Shown: positions 41,346 through 50,812, counted from the stretch's first letter. The stretch: DNA of 64,000 bases from Ligilactobacillus ubinensis (GCF_024160875.1 NZ_JAIULA010000003.1:62001-126000), one strand, 5' to 3'. A program made the numbers and translations. Notes: generated by a model not told the origin, from the sequence alone.

Positions 41346-42310
41346 TATTCAAGTCCTCCTAATTTTCTACCTCTAAGAACCGCTTCAATCATTGCCATTC
41401 TTACAAAGACACCGTTTTGCATTTGTGTATAAAAGCGTGATTTAGGTGCTTCAACTAAATCATCTGCCCATTCAACCCCACGGTTTACAGGACCTGGATG
41501 CATAATAATTGCATTTTTCTTTAAATGAGCATAACGCACATGATTTAATCCATATTTTTCATGGTATTCTGCTGCCGAAAAAGTTTCTTCATTACTATCT
41601 TCACCATGGCGTTCATGTTGAACACGTAATAAGATAATCGCATCCATTTCTGGTAAAATTTCGTCTACTGCACCATATTGGCCATATTCATCAAATTCTG
41701 AACTGTACCAGTACTTAGGACCTGAAAAGTAAACTTTGGCTCCTAAACGTGTTAATAATTGCATATTACTCTTAGCTACGCGTGAATTAGTTATGTCTCC
41801 AACAATAGCTACTTTCAAACCCTTAAAATAACCAAACTGTTCATAAATCGTCATCATATCTAGCAAGCTTTGTGATGGATGCTGACCACTACCATCACCC
41901 GCATTAATAAGTCCTATATCTAGATGCTGTTCTTTTGTTAAATCAATCAGTTTCTTATAGTATTCATTTTCAGGATGCCGAATGACAGCAAAATCAACAC
42001 CAATTGCATCCATCGTAAATAATGTATCGTAAAGTGTCTCACCTTTTTTGACTGAAGACTGTGACGGATTGAATGGTAATTCAGTAATATTCAGTTTACG
42101 CTCAGCCATTTCAAAACTAGTATGTGTTCGTGTTGAATTTTCAAAAAACATATTTACACAGTATGTTGGTTTGTCTAAGCATGGTACTTGTCCGCCATTT
42201 TTAAAATATTGTGCTCGCTTTAGTAATGTTTCAACCATTTTGATTGAAAGATCTTCTACAGTTACAAAATTGGGTAAGCAAAGCAAATCAGAAACCTCTT
42301 GAGTTAACAT
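41345..42310 (-). CDS. pyrB: Aspartate carbamoyltransferase catalytic subunit
   Basis: PyrB transfers the carbamoyl group to aspartate. The 321-residue protein has the carbamoyl-phosphate signature [42 protein letters not shown], and [12 protein letters not shown]. No regulatory pyrI lies nearby, as normal in Firmicutes. It starts at ATG 42310 behind AAGGAGATG, 17 bases downstream of pyrP. Confidence 0.97.
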   Translation of the reverse strand: MLTQEVSDLLCLPNFVTVEDLSIKMVETLLKRAQYFKNGGQVPCLDKPTYCVNMFFENSTRTHTSFEMAERKLNITELPFNPSQSSVKKGETLYDTLFTMDAIGVDFAVIRHPENEYYKKLIDLTKEQHLDIGLINAGDGSGQHPSQSLLDMMTIYEQFGYFKGLKVAIVGDITNSRVAKSNMQLLTRLGAKVYFSGPKYWYSSEFDEYGQYGAVDEILPEMDAIILLRVQHERHGEDSNEETFSAAEYHEKYGLNHVRYAHLKKNAIIMHPGPVNRGVEWADDLVEAPKSRFYTQMQNGVFVRMAMIEAVLRGRKLGGLE

Positions 42311-42327
42311 TTAAAGCATCTCCTTAA

Positions 42328-43611
42328 TTAGTTTTCACTAGCAGCTTTCGAAGGTAAAATTAGATTTAAAACTATTCCAAATAATGTGGCTAGAGCAATA
42401 CTTGTTAATTGGAAATTACCTAATTTCAAGTATGTTCCCCCTATACCCACAACTAAAACCACTGAAGTAATAATTAAATTGCGTTTCAATTCAAAATTGA
42501 CCTTATTATCAACGAGAATTCTTAACCCATTAGAAGCAATCATTCCAAATAAGAGAAATGATATTCCACCAATTACAGGGCTTGGAATCGACTGAATTAA
42601 TGCTGAAATCTTACCGACAAAACTAAAGACAATGGCAAACAGTGCTGCACCACCTAAAACCCACACGGAATGGACCTTTGTCATAGCTAAAACACCAATG
42701 TTTTCACCATAAGATGTTGTTGGAGGACCACCAACAAAGCCCGCAAAAACACTCGATAAACCATCACCCAATAAAGTTCGATGTAATCCCGGGTTCTTAA
42801 AAAAATTCCGCTTAGTTAATTTGTTTAATACCATTACATGTCCCATATGCTCGGTCATTGTAACAAAAGCAATTGGCGCCATGGTTATTATTGCAGCTGG
42901 ATACCATTTAAAACTGTAGTTAACTCCCATTACATCAAATGCTGGTAAAGAGAGCCATTTTGCTTGCATAACACTTGTAAAGTCCACGATTCCAACTAAA
43001 GCAGCTAATATGTAGCCAGAGACAATGCCTAGTAAAACTGGAATCATGCTAGAAAAACCCTTAAGAAACATATTAAAAATAATTGTGATAACCAAGGTAA
43101 AAATAGCTACTGCAAAATATTTAAGATCATATTTTGAATTATTTAGCATTGCATCATTAGCGGCGGTTGTTGCAAGGGATAAACCGATAACAATGATAAT
43201 TGGTCCAACCACAACTGGTGGTAAAATTTTATCAACCCAATCTGAACCAAATTGGCTAATGATAAGTGCAACAATCACATACACCAAACCAGCCGAAATT
43301 GCTCCTTGCCCAACAGCAGGATAGCCATAATGTTTCATTAACATTTGCATAGTTGCAATAAATGCAAAACTTGAGCCTAAATATGCTGGAATTTTTGCTT
43401 TAGTACATAAGATATAAATTAATGTACCTACACCTGAACTAAATAACGCAATACTTGGATTTATTCCTATTAAAATTGGAACTAACACTGTAGCTCCAAA
43501 CATGGTAAATAAATGCTGAATTGAAAGTACCAACCAATGCTTAAATGGTGGCTTATCCTGAATATCTAAAACTGCTTCATTATTTCTAAATTCTTCTTTT
43601 TGCTTATTCAT
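42328..43611 (-). CDS. pyrP: Uracil permease (NCS2 family)
   Basis: A 427-residue NAT/NCS2 transporter with about 12-14 hydrophobic segments that imports uracil with protons. The TM10 signature region reads PTTSYGENIGVLAMTKVHSVWV, and LGSSFAFIATMQMLM near residue 75 and HMGHVMVLN in the middle are conserved family sites. It is the first gene after the second PyrR attenuator. Confidence 0.94.
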   Translation of the reverse strand: MNKQKEEFRNNEAVLDIQDKPPFKHWLVLSIQHLFTMFGATVLVPILIGINPSIALFSSGVGTLIYILCTKAKIPAYLGSSFAFIATMQMLMKHYGYPAVGQGAISAGLVYVIVALIISQFGSDWVDKILPPVVVGPIIIVIGLSLATTAANDAMLNNSKYDLKYFAVAIFTLVITIIFNMFLKGFSSMIPVLLGIVSGYILAALVGIVDFTSVMQAKWLSLPAFDVMGVNYSFKWYPAAIITMAPIAFVTMTEHMGHVMVLNKLTKRNFFKNPGLHRTLLGDGLSSVFAGFVGGPPTTSYGENIGVLAMTKVHSVWVLGGAALFAIVFSFVGKISALIQSIPSPVIGGISFLLFGMIASNGLRILVDNKVNFELKRNLIITSVVLVVGIGGTYLKLGNFQLTSIALATLFGIVLNLILPSKAASEN

Positions 43612-43640
43612 GCAAGAATTCTCCTCTTTAAAAATGTTAT

Positions 43641-43746
43641 AAAAAAACCTGTTTCAATTGAACTTATCAACTGACCCAGGTTTGTGCATAGCTACCCTAA
43701 ATTAATTAGGATAGCTACAACCCTTCTGCTCTCTCTGGAGTCAGTT
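43641..43746 (-). promoter_or_regulatory. PyrR-dependent attenuator between pyrR and pyrP
   Basis: The minus-strand leader contains a PyrR binding loop (TCCAGAGAGAGCAGAAGGG, 43722-43740), a stem TAGCTATCCTAATT with its complement (43690-43717), and a terminator stem AAACCTG/CAGGTTT ending in a seven-T run (43641-43647). UMP-bound PyrR would stabilise the anti-antiterminator and stop transcription before pyrP. Confidence 0.88.
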
Positions 43747-43758
43747 AAACGGTTGAAG

Positions 43759-44298
<540 letters not shown>

Positions 44299-44371
44299 TT
44301 AAGCAATTCCTCCTTGTAATTCACCCTTTTGCTCACAGCTACTTCCATAATTTTTACTTGATAGCAATTTA

Positions 44372-44508
44372 CAAAAAAATACCTTAGCCAAACGACATAT
44401 AAGCATATATGCGCGTGACTAAGGTATCGACAACAGTCTTGTTTACCGAGCTAATATAAGACGTGCCTTCTTAGCCTCACGGGACTAATTTTAAAGGGCC
44501 TTTCATTA
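44372..44508 (-). promoter_or_regulatory. PyrR-dependent attenuator in the leader of pyrR
   Basis: The minus-strand leader has a PyrR-binding loop reading AGTCCCGTGAGGCTAAGAAGG-like sequence (44466-44486), preceded by GGCCCTTTAAAATT. The terminator stem ATACCTTAG/CTAAGGTAT (around 44380-44427) is followed by seven T (44373-44379). Confidence 0.88.
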
Positions 44509-44514
44509 TTTTTA

Positions 44515-44543
44515 ATGATACTTAATTTAATCTATTCTGTCAA
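44515..44543 (-). promoter_or_regulatory. Promoter of the pyr operon
   Basis: On the minus strand TTGACA (44538-44543) and TATCAT (44515-44520) are 17 bases apart. The -35 box lies inside the last codons of the rluD-like gene. Confidence 0.8.
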
Positions 44544-45426
44544 GTGTTTTTAAGGTTCTTGCAAAGTTATCTGGTAGAGGCGCCTCAAATTGCAACCACT
44601 TACCGCTAACTGGATGGGCAAACCCTAGTTTTGCGGCATGTAGGAATTGACCATTACCTTTAATTGTTTTTTTGGGTCCATACAAAGGATCTCCAACTAA
44701 TGGATGACCAATATACTTCATATGCACCCTAATCTGATGGGTACGTCCAGTTTCTAATTTGCAGGCTATATAAGTATAATCTTTAAACCGAGCCAACACT
44801 TTAAAGTGCGTAACAGCATGTCTGCCATTATCTACAACTGCCTGTTTTTTACGATCACGCGTTGATCTACCTAAAGGTGCAGTGATTGTCCCACTATCTT
44901 CCTTAATATTTCCATGCACTAAAGCTAGATATTCACGTTCGCTTGTTTTTTCTTTTAATTGTTGTGCTAAGCTTTGATGTGCTCTATCATTTTTAGCAAC
45001 CATCAATAAACCCGAGGTATCCTTATCAATACGATGAACAATTCCTGGACGAAAAGTCCCATTAATTGTTGATAGTGGGCAGTGATATAATAAAGCATTA
45101 ACTAGCGTGTGGTCTACATGTCCCGGTGCTGGATGCACTACCATTCCTTGCGGTTTATTGACAACTAAAACATCCGCATCTTCATATACAATATCTAACG
45201 GAATATTTTCGGCTTTCAAATCAAGATGTTTAATTTCTGGTGCGGTAACTTCTATTTCATCATCTTTTTTTACTTTGTATTTAGCTTTGACTTTACTGCC
45301 GTTTACAGTTAAATCGCCTTGTTCAATTAATTGTTGTAATTGCGAACGCGAATATGTTTCAAAAAGTAGCCTGGCCACCTTATCTAAGCGTCCTGTTTGT
45401 GTTGTGATTTTGATTTTAGCAGTCAT
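44527..45426 (-). CDS. RluD-like 23S rRNA pseudouridine synthase
   Basis: A 299-residue RluA-family pseudouridine synthase. The N-terminal S4 domain (SRSQLQQLIEQGDLTVNGSKV) binds RNA, and the catalytic motif HRIDKDTSGLLMVAKND holds the essential Asp; RTHQIRVHMKYIGHPLVGDPLYG closes the core. It matches the YlyB-type gene that follows lspA in Gram-positives. Its ATG overlaps the lspA stop by 4 bases (ATGA). Confidence 0.93.
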   Translation of the reverse strand: MTAKIKITTQTGRLDKVARLLFETYSRSQLQQLIEQGDLTVNGSKVKAKYKVKKDDEIEVTAPEIKHLDLKAENIPLDIVYEDADVLVVNKPQGMVVHPAPGHVDHTLVNALLYHCPLSTINGTFRPGIVHRIDKDTSGLLMVAKNDRAHQSLAQQLKEKTSEREYLALVHGNIKEDSGTITAPLGRSTRDRKKQAVVDNGRHAVTHFKVLARFKDYTYIACKLETGRTHQIRVHMKYIGHPLVGDPLYGPKKTIKGNGQFLHAAKLGFAHPVSGKWLQFEAPLPDNFARTLKTLDRID

Positions 45427-45866
45427 AGGTTTTCATCCTTAAACATCACGATTAACAAAATAATCACACCTACCGTTAGTGCACAATCAGCGACATTAAA
45501 AATAGGAAAATTGATAAAATTCAATTCAAACATATCGACAACATAGCCGTAATGAATTCGATCAATAAAATTGCCAACAGTTCCTCCTATCATTAGCGCT
45601 AAGCCTAATCCATAGCCCCAATTAGTCCACTTTTCTTTTAAATAATATAGCATGATAGCTAAAGCAACAATCGAAATAATAGTAAAAAACCAACGCTGCC
45701 CGATTAAAATACTCCAAGCAGCTCCATAATTTCTGATATGTGCAATTGATAAAACATGTGGAATCAAATCTTGACTTGTATTTAATTTAATACTTGTTTT
45801 TACAAAATATTTAACCAATTGATCAAGTAAAACGACGGCTAAACTTAATACGATATAAATCGGCAT
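45423..45866 (-). CDS. lspA: Lipoprotein signal peptidase II
   Basis: This 147-residue membrane aspartyl protease cleaves prolipoprotein signal peptides. It has four transmembrane helices. The catalytic Asp pair is in GGTVGNFIDRIHYG and FNVADCALTVG, and the N-terminal VLLDQLVKYFV is conserved. It starts at ATG 45866 behind AAAGGGG. A promoter lies at 45907-45935. Confidence 0.97.
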   Translation of the reverse strand: MPIYIVLSLAVVLLDQLVKYFVKTSIKLNTSQDLIPHVLSIAHIRNYGAAWSILIGQRWFFTIISIVALAIMLYYLKEKWTNWGYGLGLALMIGGTVGNFIDRIHYGYVVDMFELNFINFPIFNVADCALTVGVIILLIVMFKDENL

Positions 45867-45906
45867 TCTCTGTGCCCCTTTTAAAAATTAGTAAACTTAA
45901 CTTTTA

Positions 45907-45935
45907 ATTATATCGTGTTTCATTAAGGATAGCAA
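45907..45935 (-). promoter_or_regulatory. Promoter of lspA-rluD
   Basis: On the minus strand TTGCTA (45930-45935) and TATAAT (45907-45912) are 17 bases apart, about 40 bases from the lspA start. The core operon therefore does not depend on the flagellar island. Confidence 0.7.
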
Positions 45936-45980
45936 TATCAACTCCAAAGCCCTTTAGAAATAGATAACATTTAAAACTAG

Positions 45981-46547
45981 CTAAGCTTCCGTACTTTCAA
46001 TCTTTCTGCGTTTGCCACGTCGATCAACTAGTGCCACTTTTCCACCATCCATAAATTTTTTAACCCATGAATAGACTTGTGCGTATGAAACTCCATATTT
46101 TTCGGATGCTGCACTATAATTATATTGATTATCTATCGTCCATTCAACAATATTAATACGTTCTTTAATAGTTGTTTTACATACATATTTGATTTTTTCT
46201 TTTTCATCTTCATCAAGTACAAGTTTATTGTCTTTGCAGTAAGTTGTTACCCAACGTTGGACAACTCCTTCATTAGAAATATCATATTTTTCGCATAACT
46301 TAGCTAATGAAGTACCTTCCATATGTTTTTTTACTACAGATACTTTAAATTGTTTTGAGTAATGACGCATTGGTCGTTGCTGTAATCCAGTAATTCCATC
46401 TTCTTCATATCGATTTAACCATCTTTTCAAATTATGATGATCAACGCCATATTTTTTTTCAATTGAAATAGTAGTTGCGCCTTGTTTCATCATCTGAATA
46501 TAATTCATCTTTTCTTCTAATGAATAACGATACCCCTTCTGTGCCAA
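45981..46547 (-). CDS. Orphan IS3-OrfA-like multi-helix-turn-helix protein
   Basis: About 188 residues from TTG 46547 (9 bases after AAGGAG; MAQKGYRYSLEEK); an open frame reaches GTG 46616 but without a Shine-Dalgarno. Three successive helix-turn-helix units are visible: KYGVDHHNLKRWLNRYEEDG, KYDISNEGVVQRWVTTYC and KYGVSYAQVYSWVKKFMDGG, each ending in the helix-Trp pattern of IS3/IS150 OrfA. No OrfB integrase or inverted repeats follow, since lspA's promoter begins within 50 bases. It is either a transposon remnant or a DNA-binding protein kept as a regulator. It is the last gene of the glycosyltransferase island. Confidence 0.65.
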   Translation of the reverse strand: MAQKGYRYSLEEKMNYIQMMKQGATTISIEKKYGVDHHNLKRWLNRYEEDGITGLQQRPMRHYSKQFKVSVVKKHMEGTSLAKLCEKYDISNEGVVQRWVTTYCKDNKLVLDEDEKEKIKYVCKTTIKERINIVEWTIDNQYNYSAASEKYGVSYAQVYSWVKKFMDGGKVALVDRRGKRRKIESTEA

Positions 46548-46627
46548 TGTCTCAAACTCCTTCCGTGAAAATTTTCGTATAGAATAGGAAGGAATCTTTA
46601 ATAATACCTTTATCACCTAATTTCGTA

Positions 46628-47689
46628 TTACCCACAATTCAAACGCAGTAGAGCTAGTTGTGCAGGCTGATACTGCTTAGCGGCGGTATAATAAGCTATA
46701 GCCTGCTGTATATTATTCTGCTGCTCTGAAATAAAGCCTAAATAATAATTAGCTAAAAAACTATTCCTTCCCTGTACCCTTATAATCGGCTGTTTTAGCA
46801 CTTCTTTAAAGTATTTTTCGCTTGAATTATAGTTTTTATTTTCCAACATGACTAAGCCACTAAGATACTGATAATCTCCATCCTTTTTGAATTCAGGATA
46901 TAAGTGTAAATAATCTTCTGCTTCATCTAGCCGTTGTTCATCAAGCAATAACAGGACTAAACATTCTAAACAATTAAATACATAACCTAAAGAAAACACC
47001 GGCTTGTTTTTTAAAGCTGCAATAAAATAATCAATGGCTAATTCGTGCTGATTGGCTTGAATATAGTAACATTTTCCTATTTGAAATAATAAATATGAAT
47101 CGTTAGGTTTAAGTTCTAATTCCGTCAATAAGATAGTCAGATTCCGCTGCGCTTTTTTTATTAATTGTTGCTTAGTTTGATAACCATCATGATATACGAC
47201 AACAGCAATATCTTGATAAATTGGGGACGCAAAAGAATCCTTGGGTACAAGTTGTTCGTGAATTTTTCCCGTATAGTTAAAGTAACTTTTTGTATATAAC
47301 CTAGGCTCCATATTTTGTGTTTGACTATTCTTGTTTTTATTGATGCGAACTACTCTGCCAATCGTTTTAGTACTCGCTGCTGTCTGGATAAACTTTTCGA
47401 GATCAGTTAAATCAACCCCTGCAAGCCACTCATCTGTATCGAGCATCAGCACTAACTCTTCTGTCGCTTTGGCGGCTGCAAAATTGCGGGCAACTGCAAA
47501 ATCACCAGTCCATTCAAATGAAAATACTTTTGCCCCATAACTGCTAGCTACAGCACAACTATCATCCGTCGAACCTGTATCAATAACAATTATTTCCGCA
47601 AGATATGGTGCTAGTTGTTTTAGTGATGTTAGACATCTTTTTAATTTGCTTGCTTCATCTTTTGTAATAATACAAACAGAAAACCTCAT
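46628..47689 (-). CDS. GT2 family glycosyltransferase with TPR repeats (353 aa)
   Basis: Domain order: GT2 fold from residue 1 (FSVCIITKDEASKLKRCL, then VIDTGSTDDS) to about 190, then TPR-like helices to the end. The metal/UDP-sugar DxD is LMLDTDEW (Asp84, Asp86). Two further signatures shared by all six paralogues are DFAVARNF near 63 and GKIHEQ near 145, followed by VVYHDGY. The family resembles SunS-like peptide/protein glycosyltransferases. It starts one base beyond the GT-ROK gene, so the two are probably co-transcribed. Its target is inferred to be flagellin from position only. Confidence 0.8.
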   Translation of the reverse strand: MRFSVCIITKDEASKLKRCLTSLKQLAPYLAEIIVIDTGSTDDSCAVASSYGAKVFSFEWTGDFAVARNFAAAKATEELVLMLDTDEWLAGVDLTDLEKFIQTAASTKTIGRVVRINKNKNSQTQNMEPRLYTKSYFNYTGKIHEQLVPKDSFASPIYQDIAVVVYHDGYQTKQQLIKKAQRNLTILLTELELKPNDSYLLFQIGKCYYIQANQHELAIDYFIAALKNKPVFSLGYVFNCLECLVLLLLDEQRLDEAEDYLHLYPEFKKDGDYQYLSGLVMLENKNYNSSEKYFKEVLKQPIIRVQGRNSFLANYYLGFISEQQNNIQQAIAYYTAAKQYQPAQLALLRLNCG

Positions 47690-47690
47690 G

Positions 47691-49655
47691 TTATCCCTGC
47701 CTTTTTAATAATTCATCAAATGCTCCATATATTCCAGCAAGATTTCCTAATTGCGCCGGTACTATCTGTGGTTGATATAGGGGTAAATCGGCAGTTAAAG
47801 CTTGATATTTTTTTTCTACCAGCTTAATTAGTGTTAATTCCTGACCTAAACCTCCACCAATTACGATTTTTTCTAAGTCATATAACGACTGGATGTTTAA
47901 TAACAAAAATGCAAGTTCTAAACTATATGCTTCAATAAGTTCACTCGCTTGTGGATTTGCCAGTGCTTGGGCAAATAACTTCTTATCACTAATTGCTTTA
48001 TCTGCTTTAACTATTTTATATAATTTATGCATTAGTTCAACCGCTGATAAACTTTCACCAAGAAATTTATCTTGTTGCACCATATATGAAATTTCTCCCG
48101 CATGCTTATGTGCCCCTTGAAATAGTTGGCCGTTTAACATAATACTGCCACCTACGGCAGTCCCCAATGTAATCACAACCGCATTAGTTTCACCGTTTAA
48201 GCTACCATGGTTTTTCTCGCCAATCAAAGCGGCTTTCGCATCGTTTTGGATAACAACCGGTACTTTAAATTCAGCAGTTAGTAGCTTTTCTATTGGATAT
48301 TGAATTGTTGTATCTTGCTCAACAATATTAACAACTCCAGCGGGACTATCCACCATTCCAAAGATACAGATGGCGATTCCTGCGATTTGATTTCGATAAG
48401 GTTCAATCGTTTTCTTTAGTAATTGAATTTCTTCATCAAAATCAGCGACTGAATTCAAAATTACACGTTTACTTATAGTATTTCCAACTTCATCTAATAT
48501 CACTTGTTTAATCGTAGTTTGTCCAACATCCAGTGCCAGATACTGTTTAATCTTAAACTGCGCTAAATCATGTTTCTTTTGTAACAAAGCAATAGCTTCT
48601 CTGCCCTGTTTACCTGCTTGCTGATAATACTTTAGTGCTGTCGCATAATTTTTTTCAATTTCCGCAATGCTACCTAACATAAACTGAGCTAATGTTGTAC
48701 AACGGGCCTGAACCCGTGCGTTTGAAAAAGAGGTAGCTTTTTCAAATGCTATTTTGGCCTCTTCAAAACGTTTGGCTTCACTATAGATTAAACCTGTTAA
48801 AAAATAATTATCAGCATCTTTGTTAATCATTCCAAAAGCATCTAATAACTTTGTAGCAACATCAAACTGCTTTAACTCAATTAATGTCTCTAAATAACCT
48901 TGCAACCCTACTTGAAAATAACTTTGTTCTAAACTTGTTTCATGTAATAACCATTGTTTATAATATAGCAACGCCATTTTTTTTCGACCAGTTTGTTGAT
49001 ACATCTGGGCTACCTGGCATAAAACATAAGGGTCAGTTGCTTTTTCTTTCGGAATACCACGTTCTTTTAATAATAGTAACAAGTTGCGCTGGGCTTTTTG
49101 TGCAAAAACTTCCTGATTTGTATATCCATCATGATAAACATGAAAAGCTAATGGTTTATCTATTCGTTTTATTTGCTGATTGCGTGGCATCGGTGCCTCA
49201 TGTACTTTGCCAATATAATGAAAATACTTTCGTGAAAAAAGCCGCGTTACAGGGTAAGCTCCAACTTGCCAAGTTCCATTTGCTTCTTGATTATAGCGTT
49301 CAAACGTTCCTACACAAGCACTTAAATCTGCCTTTGAAAGGAAAGCAGTTATTTCGTTTTTAATTACTGCACAATCCTCTATTGCAAACCATTCATCACT
49401 ATCAACTACTAAAACATTATCATACTTTGCGCAAGCTAATGCATAATTACGTGCTGCAGAAAAATTATCTTGCCACAAGAAATCAGCACCACGCACCTGA
49501 TTGTTTTCGATGATTTCTTTTGTATTATCGGTCGAGCCAGTATCTACAACTACAACATCTAACTTTAATGGAGCTAATGATTTCAAACAGCGATCCAGTT
49601 TAACTGCTTCATCACGTGTAATGATACAAACGGAAACGTTAAGCGATTCTTCCAT
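47691..49655 (-). CDS. GT2-TPR-ROK fusion: glycosyltransferase joined to a ROK sugar-kinase domain
   Basis: 654 residues in three parts. GT2 spans about 6-190 (SVCIITRDEAVKL, VVDTGSTDN, VDSDEW with Asp85/Asp87, GKVHEA near 149). TPR helices span about 205-365. A complete ROK domain spans about 372-650: phosphate-1 loop ALDVGQTTIK (Asp376), VIQNDAKAALIGE with catalytic Asp472, phosphate-2 loop TLGTAVGGSIMLNG (496-509), and AGEISYM (Glu521). The usual ROK zinc motif (His of EIGH and CxCGxxGC) is missing: His is Tyr524 and no Cys follow. ROK kinases phosphorylate glucose, GlcNAc or ManNAc, so a sugar-sensing or sugar-phosphorylating role linked to protein glycosylation is plausible but inferred. 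It lies just downstream of the flagellin terminator. Confidence 0.88.
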   Translation of the reverse strand: MEESLNVSVCIITRDEAVKLDRCLKSLAPLKLDVVVVDTGSTDNTKEIIENNQVRGADFLWQDNFSAARNYALACAKYDNVLVVDSDEWFAIEDCAVIKNEITAFLSKADLSACVGTFERYNQEANGTWQVGAYPVTRLFSRKYFHYIGKVHEAPMPRNQQIKRIDKPLAFHVYHDGYTNQEVFAQKAQRNLLLLLKERGIPKEKATDPYVLCQVAQMYQQTGRKKMALLYYKQWLLHETSLEQSYFQVGLQGYLETLIELKQFDVATKLLDAFGMINKDADNYFLTGLIYSEAKRFEEAKIAFEKATSFSNARVQARCTTLAQFMLGSIAEIEKNYATALKYYQQAGKQGREAIALLQKKHDLAQFKIKQYLALDVGQTTIKQVILDEVGNTISKRVILNSVADFDEEIQLLKKTIEPYRNQIAGIAICIFGMVDSPAGVVNIVEQDTTIQYPIEKLLTAEFKVPVVIQNDAKAALIGEKNHGSLNGETNAVVITLGTAVGGSIMLNGQLFQGAHKHAGEISYMVQQDKFLGESLSAVELMHKLYKIVKADKAISDKKLFAQALANPQASELIEAYSLELAFLLLNIQSLYDLEKIVIGGGLGQELTLIKLVEKKYQALTADLPLYQPQIVPAQLGNLAGIYGAFDELLKRQG

Positions 49656-49718
49656 ATTTTTCCCTTCTTACTCTTATTTTAAGCTCTTCTAAAGTTATAA
49701 AAAATTGCTTTATATAAT

Positions 49719-49757
49719 AAAGAAAGCTGAGGAAAAAATCCCCCAGCCTTCTTTACG
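49719..49757 (-). terminator. Flagellin terminator
   Basis: On the minus strand AGAAGGCTGGGG and CCTCAGCTTTCTT pair (one mismatch) around TTTTTT, followed by TATTAT. It should limit read-through from the highly expressed flagellin gene into the GT-ROK gene. Confidence 0.8.
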
Positions 49758-49784
49758 TACCTAAAACAAAATTTATCTAACCTA

Positions 49785-50669
49785 TTAACTAATATTTTGT
49801 AACAATGTCAATACTGAATCTGGCATTGAGTTAGCCTGTGATAACATTGATGTTGCAGCTTGTAACAAGACATTAGCACTTGTATAACTTGTCATTTCTT
49901 CAGCCATATCAACATCTTTAATTCGTGAATTAGCAGATGCTAAGTTGGTCGTGGTTGTATCCAAACTATTGATAGTATGTGTTAAACCATTTTCAGATGC
50001 ACCTAATTGTGCGCGTTGGTTAGAAACAGCATTAATAGCCTTGTCTAATGCTGTTAAAGCATCTGAACTAGCAAATGACTGTGTAAATGCAGTAGTTGTA
50101 CCAGCTGCAAGTGCTGAAACATTAGTAGATAAAGCTGTCAATCCTAAAGAAGTTGCATCCATTGACTTAATTTTTACAGAAGTCTTTTCACCTGCATTTG
50201 CACCGACCTGGAATGTAAATGTTGCTGTTGTTTGAGAAGTACCACTTGCGCTACCTGTACCAAACAATGTCATTCCATTAAACTTAGTATTGCTACTAAT
50301 TGAATTGATATTTGAAATCAAAGTGTTCATTTCCAAAGCAATTTCTTGACGGTCATCACTTGTAAGTGTGCTGTTAGATGCTTGCACTGACAAATCACGC
50401 ATCCGTTCTAGCATTGTTTGTGTTTCTTCAAGTGCGCCTTCAGCCGTTTGCGCTAGTGAAATACCATCTTCGGCATTATCACTAGCTTGTTTCATCCCAC
50501 TGATTTGAGCGCTCATCTTGTTAGAAATAGCTAAACCAGCAGCATCATCAGCAGCTGAGTTAATTTGTGAACCAGATGAAAGTTTTTCCAAAGCTGAAGT
50601 TTTAGCATTTGCTGCTTCTGTATACTTAGAATATGTATTCATTGCAGCCGTATTTGTATTAATACGCAT
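49785..50669 (-). CDS. hag: Flagellin
   Basis: The 294-residue filament subunit. The conserved D0/D1 N-terminus runs MRINTNTAAMNTYSKYTEA, LEKLSSGSQINSAADDAAGLAIS and DGISLAQTAEGALEE; the C-terminus has NRIKDVDMAEEMTSYTSANVLLQAATSMLSQAN and ends in LQNIS. The variable middle (about 135-215) is short and Ser/Thr-rich (GTGSASGTSQTTATF, AAGTTTAFTQSFASSD), offering sites for O-glycosylation. It starts at ATG 50669 behind GGGAGG, has a sigma-D-like promoter at 50759-50783 and its own terminator, so it is monocistronic, and it is flanked on both sides by glycosyltransferases. Confidence 0.97.
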   Translation of the reverse strand: MRINTNTAAMNTYSKYTEAANAKTSALEKLSSGSQINSAADDAAGLAISNKMSAQISGMKQASDNAEDGISLAQTAEGALEETQTMLERMRDLSVQASNSTLTSDDRQEIALEMNTLISNINSISSNTKFNGMTLFGTGSASGTSQTTATFTFQVGANAGEKTSVKIKSMDATSLGLTALSTNVSALAAGTTTAFTQSFASSDALTALDKAINAVSNQRAQLGASENGLTHTINSLDTTTTNLASANSRIKDVDMAEEMTSYTSANVLLQAATSMLSQANSMPDSVLTLLQNIS

Positions 50670-50729
50670 ATTAAATTCCTCCCAATCGGAATAGTTTTGA
50701 TAAACTATTAAACCTCTTTTTTTAGTTTA

Positions 50730-50746
50730 GGGATTAACTTATCCCC
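50730..50746 (-). promoter_or_regulatory. Hairpin in the flagellin 5' leader
   Basis: GGGGAT and ATCCC form a small stem around AAGTTA, about 60 bases upstream of the flagellin start. It could stabilise the mRNA. A CsrA site is possible in principle, but no paired GGA loops are evident. Confidence 0.35.
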
Positions 50747-50758
50747 TTACAAAGATAT

Positions 50759-50784
50759 ATATCGGCAAGCTTTTTTTTTATTAA
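50759..50784 (-). promoter_or_regulatory. Sigma-D (sigma-28) type promoter of flagellin
   Basis: On the minus strand GCCGATAT (50759-50766) is a perfect sigma-D -10 element. TTTA/TTAA lies 14-15 bases upstream as the -35 (consensus TAAA). This is the expected class for a late flagellar gene. Confidence 0.8.
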
Positions 50785-50812
50785 ACCTTTTTCTACTAAA
50801 AAATTTATTTTC

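Noticed and set aside
45981-46616. Complete insertion sequence of the IS3 family
   Set aside because: Only an OrfA-like gene is present; no OrfB with DDE residues, no frameshift window and no terminal inverted repeats were found before lspA or the neighbouring glycosyltransferase.
48884-49363. 159-residue plus-strand frame opposite the GT-ROK gene
   Set aside because: It lies wholly inside the well-supported GT2-TPR-ROK reading frame and shows no recognisable domain.
46628-49655. A single gene split by a frameshift (GT-ROK and the 353-residue GT are one base apart)
   Set aside because: Each begins with its own complete GT2 domain, and the upstream one ends with a complete ROK domain, so they are two genes.
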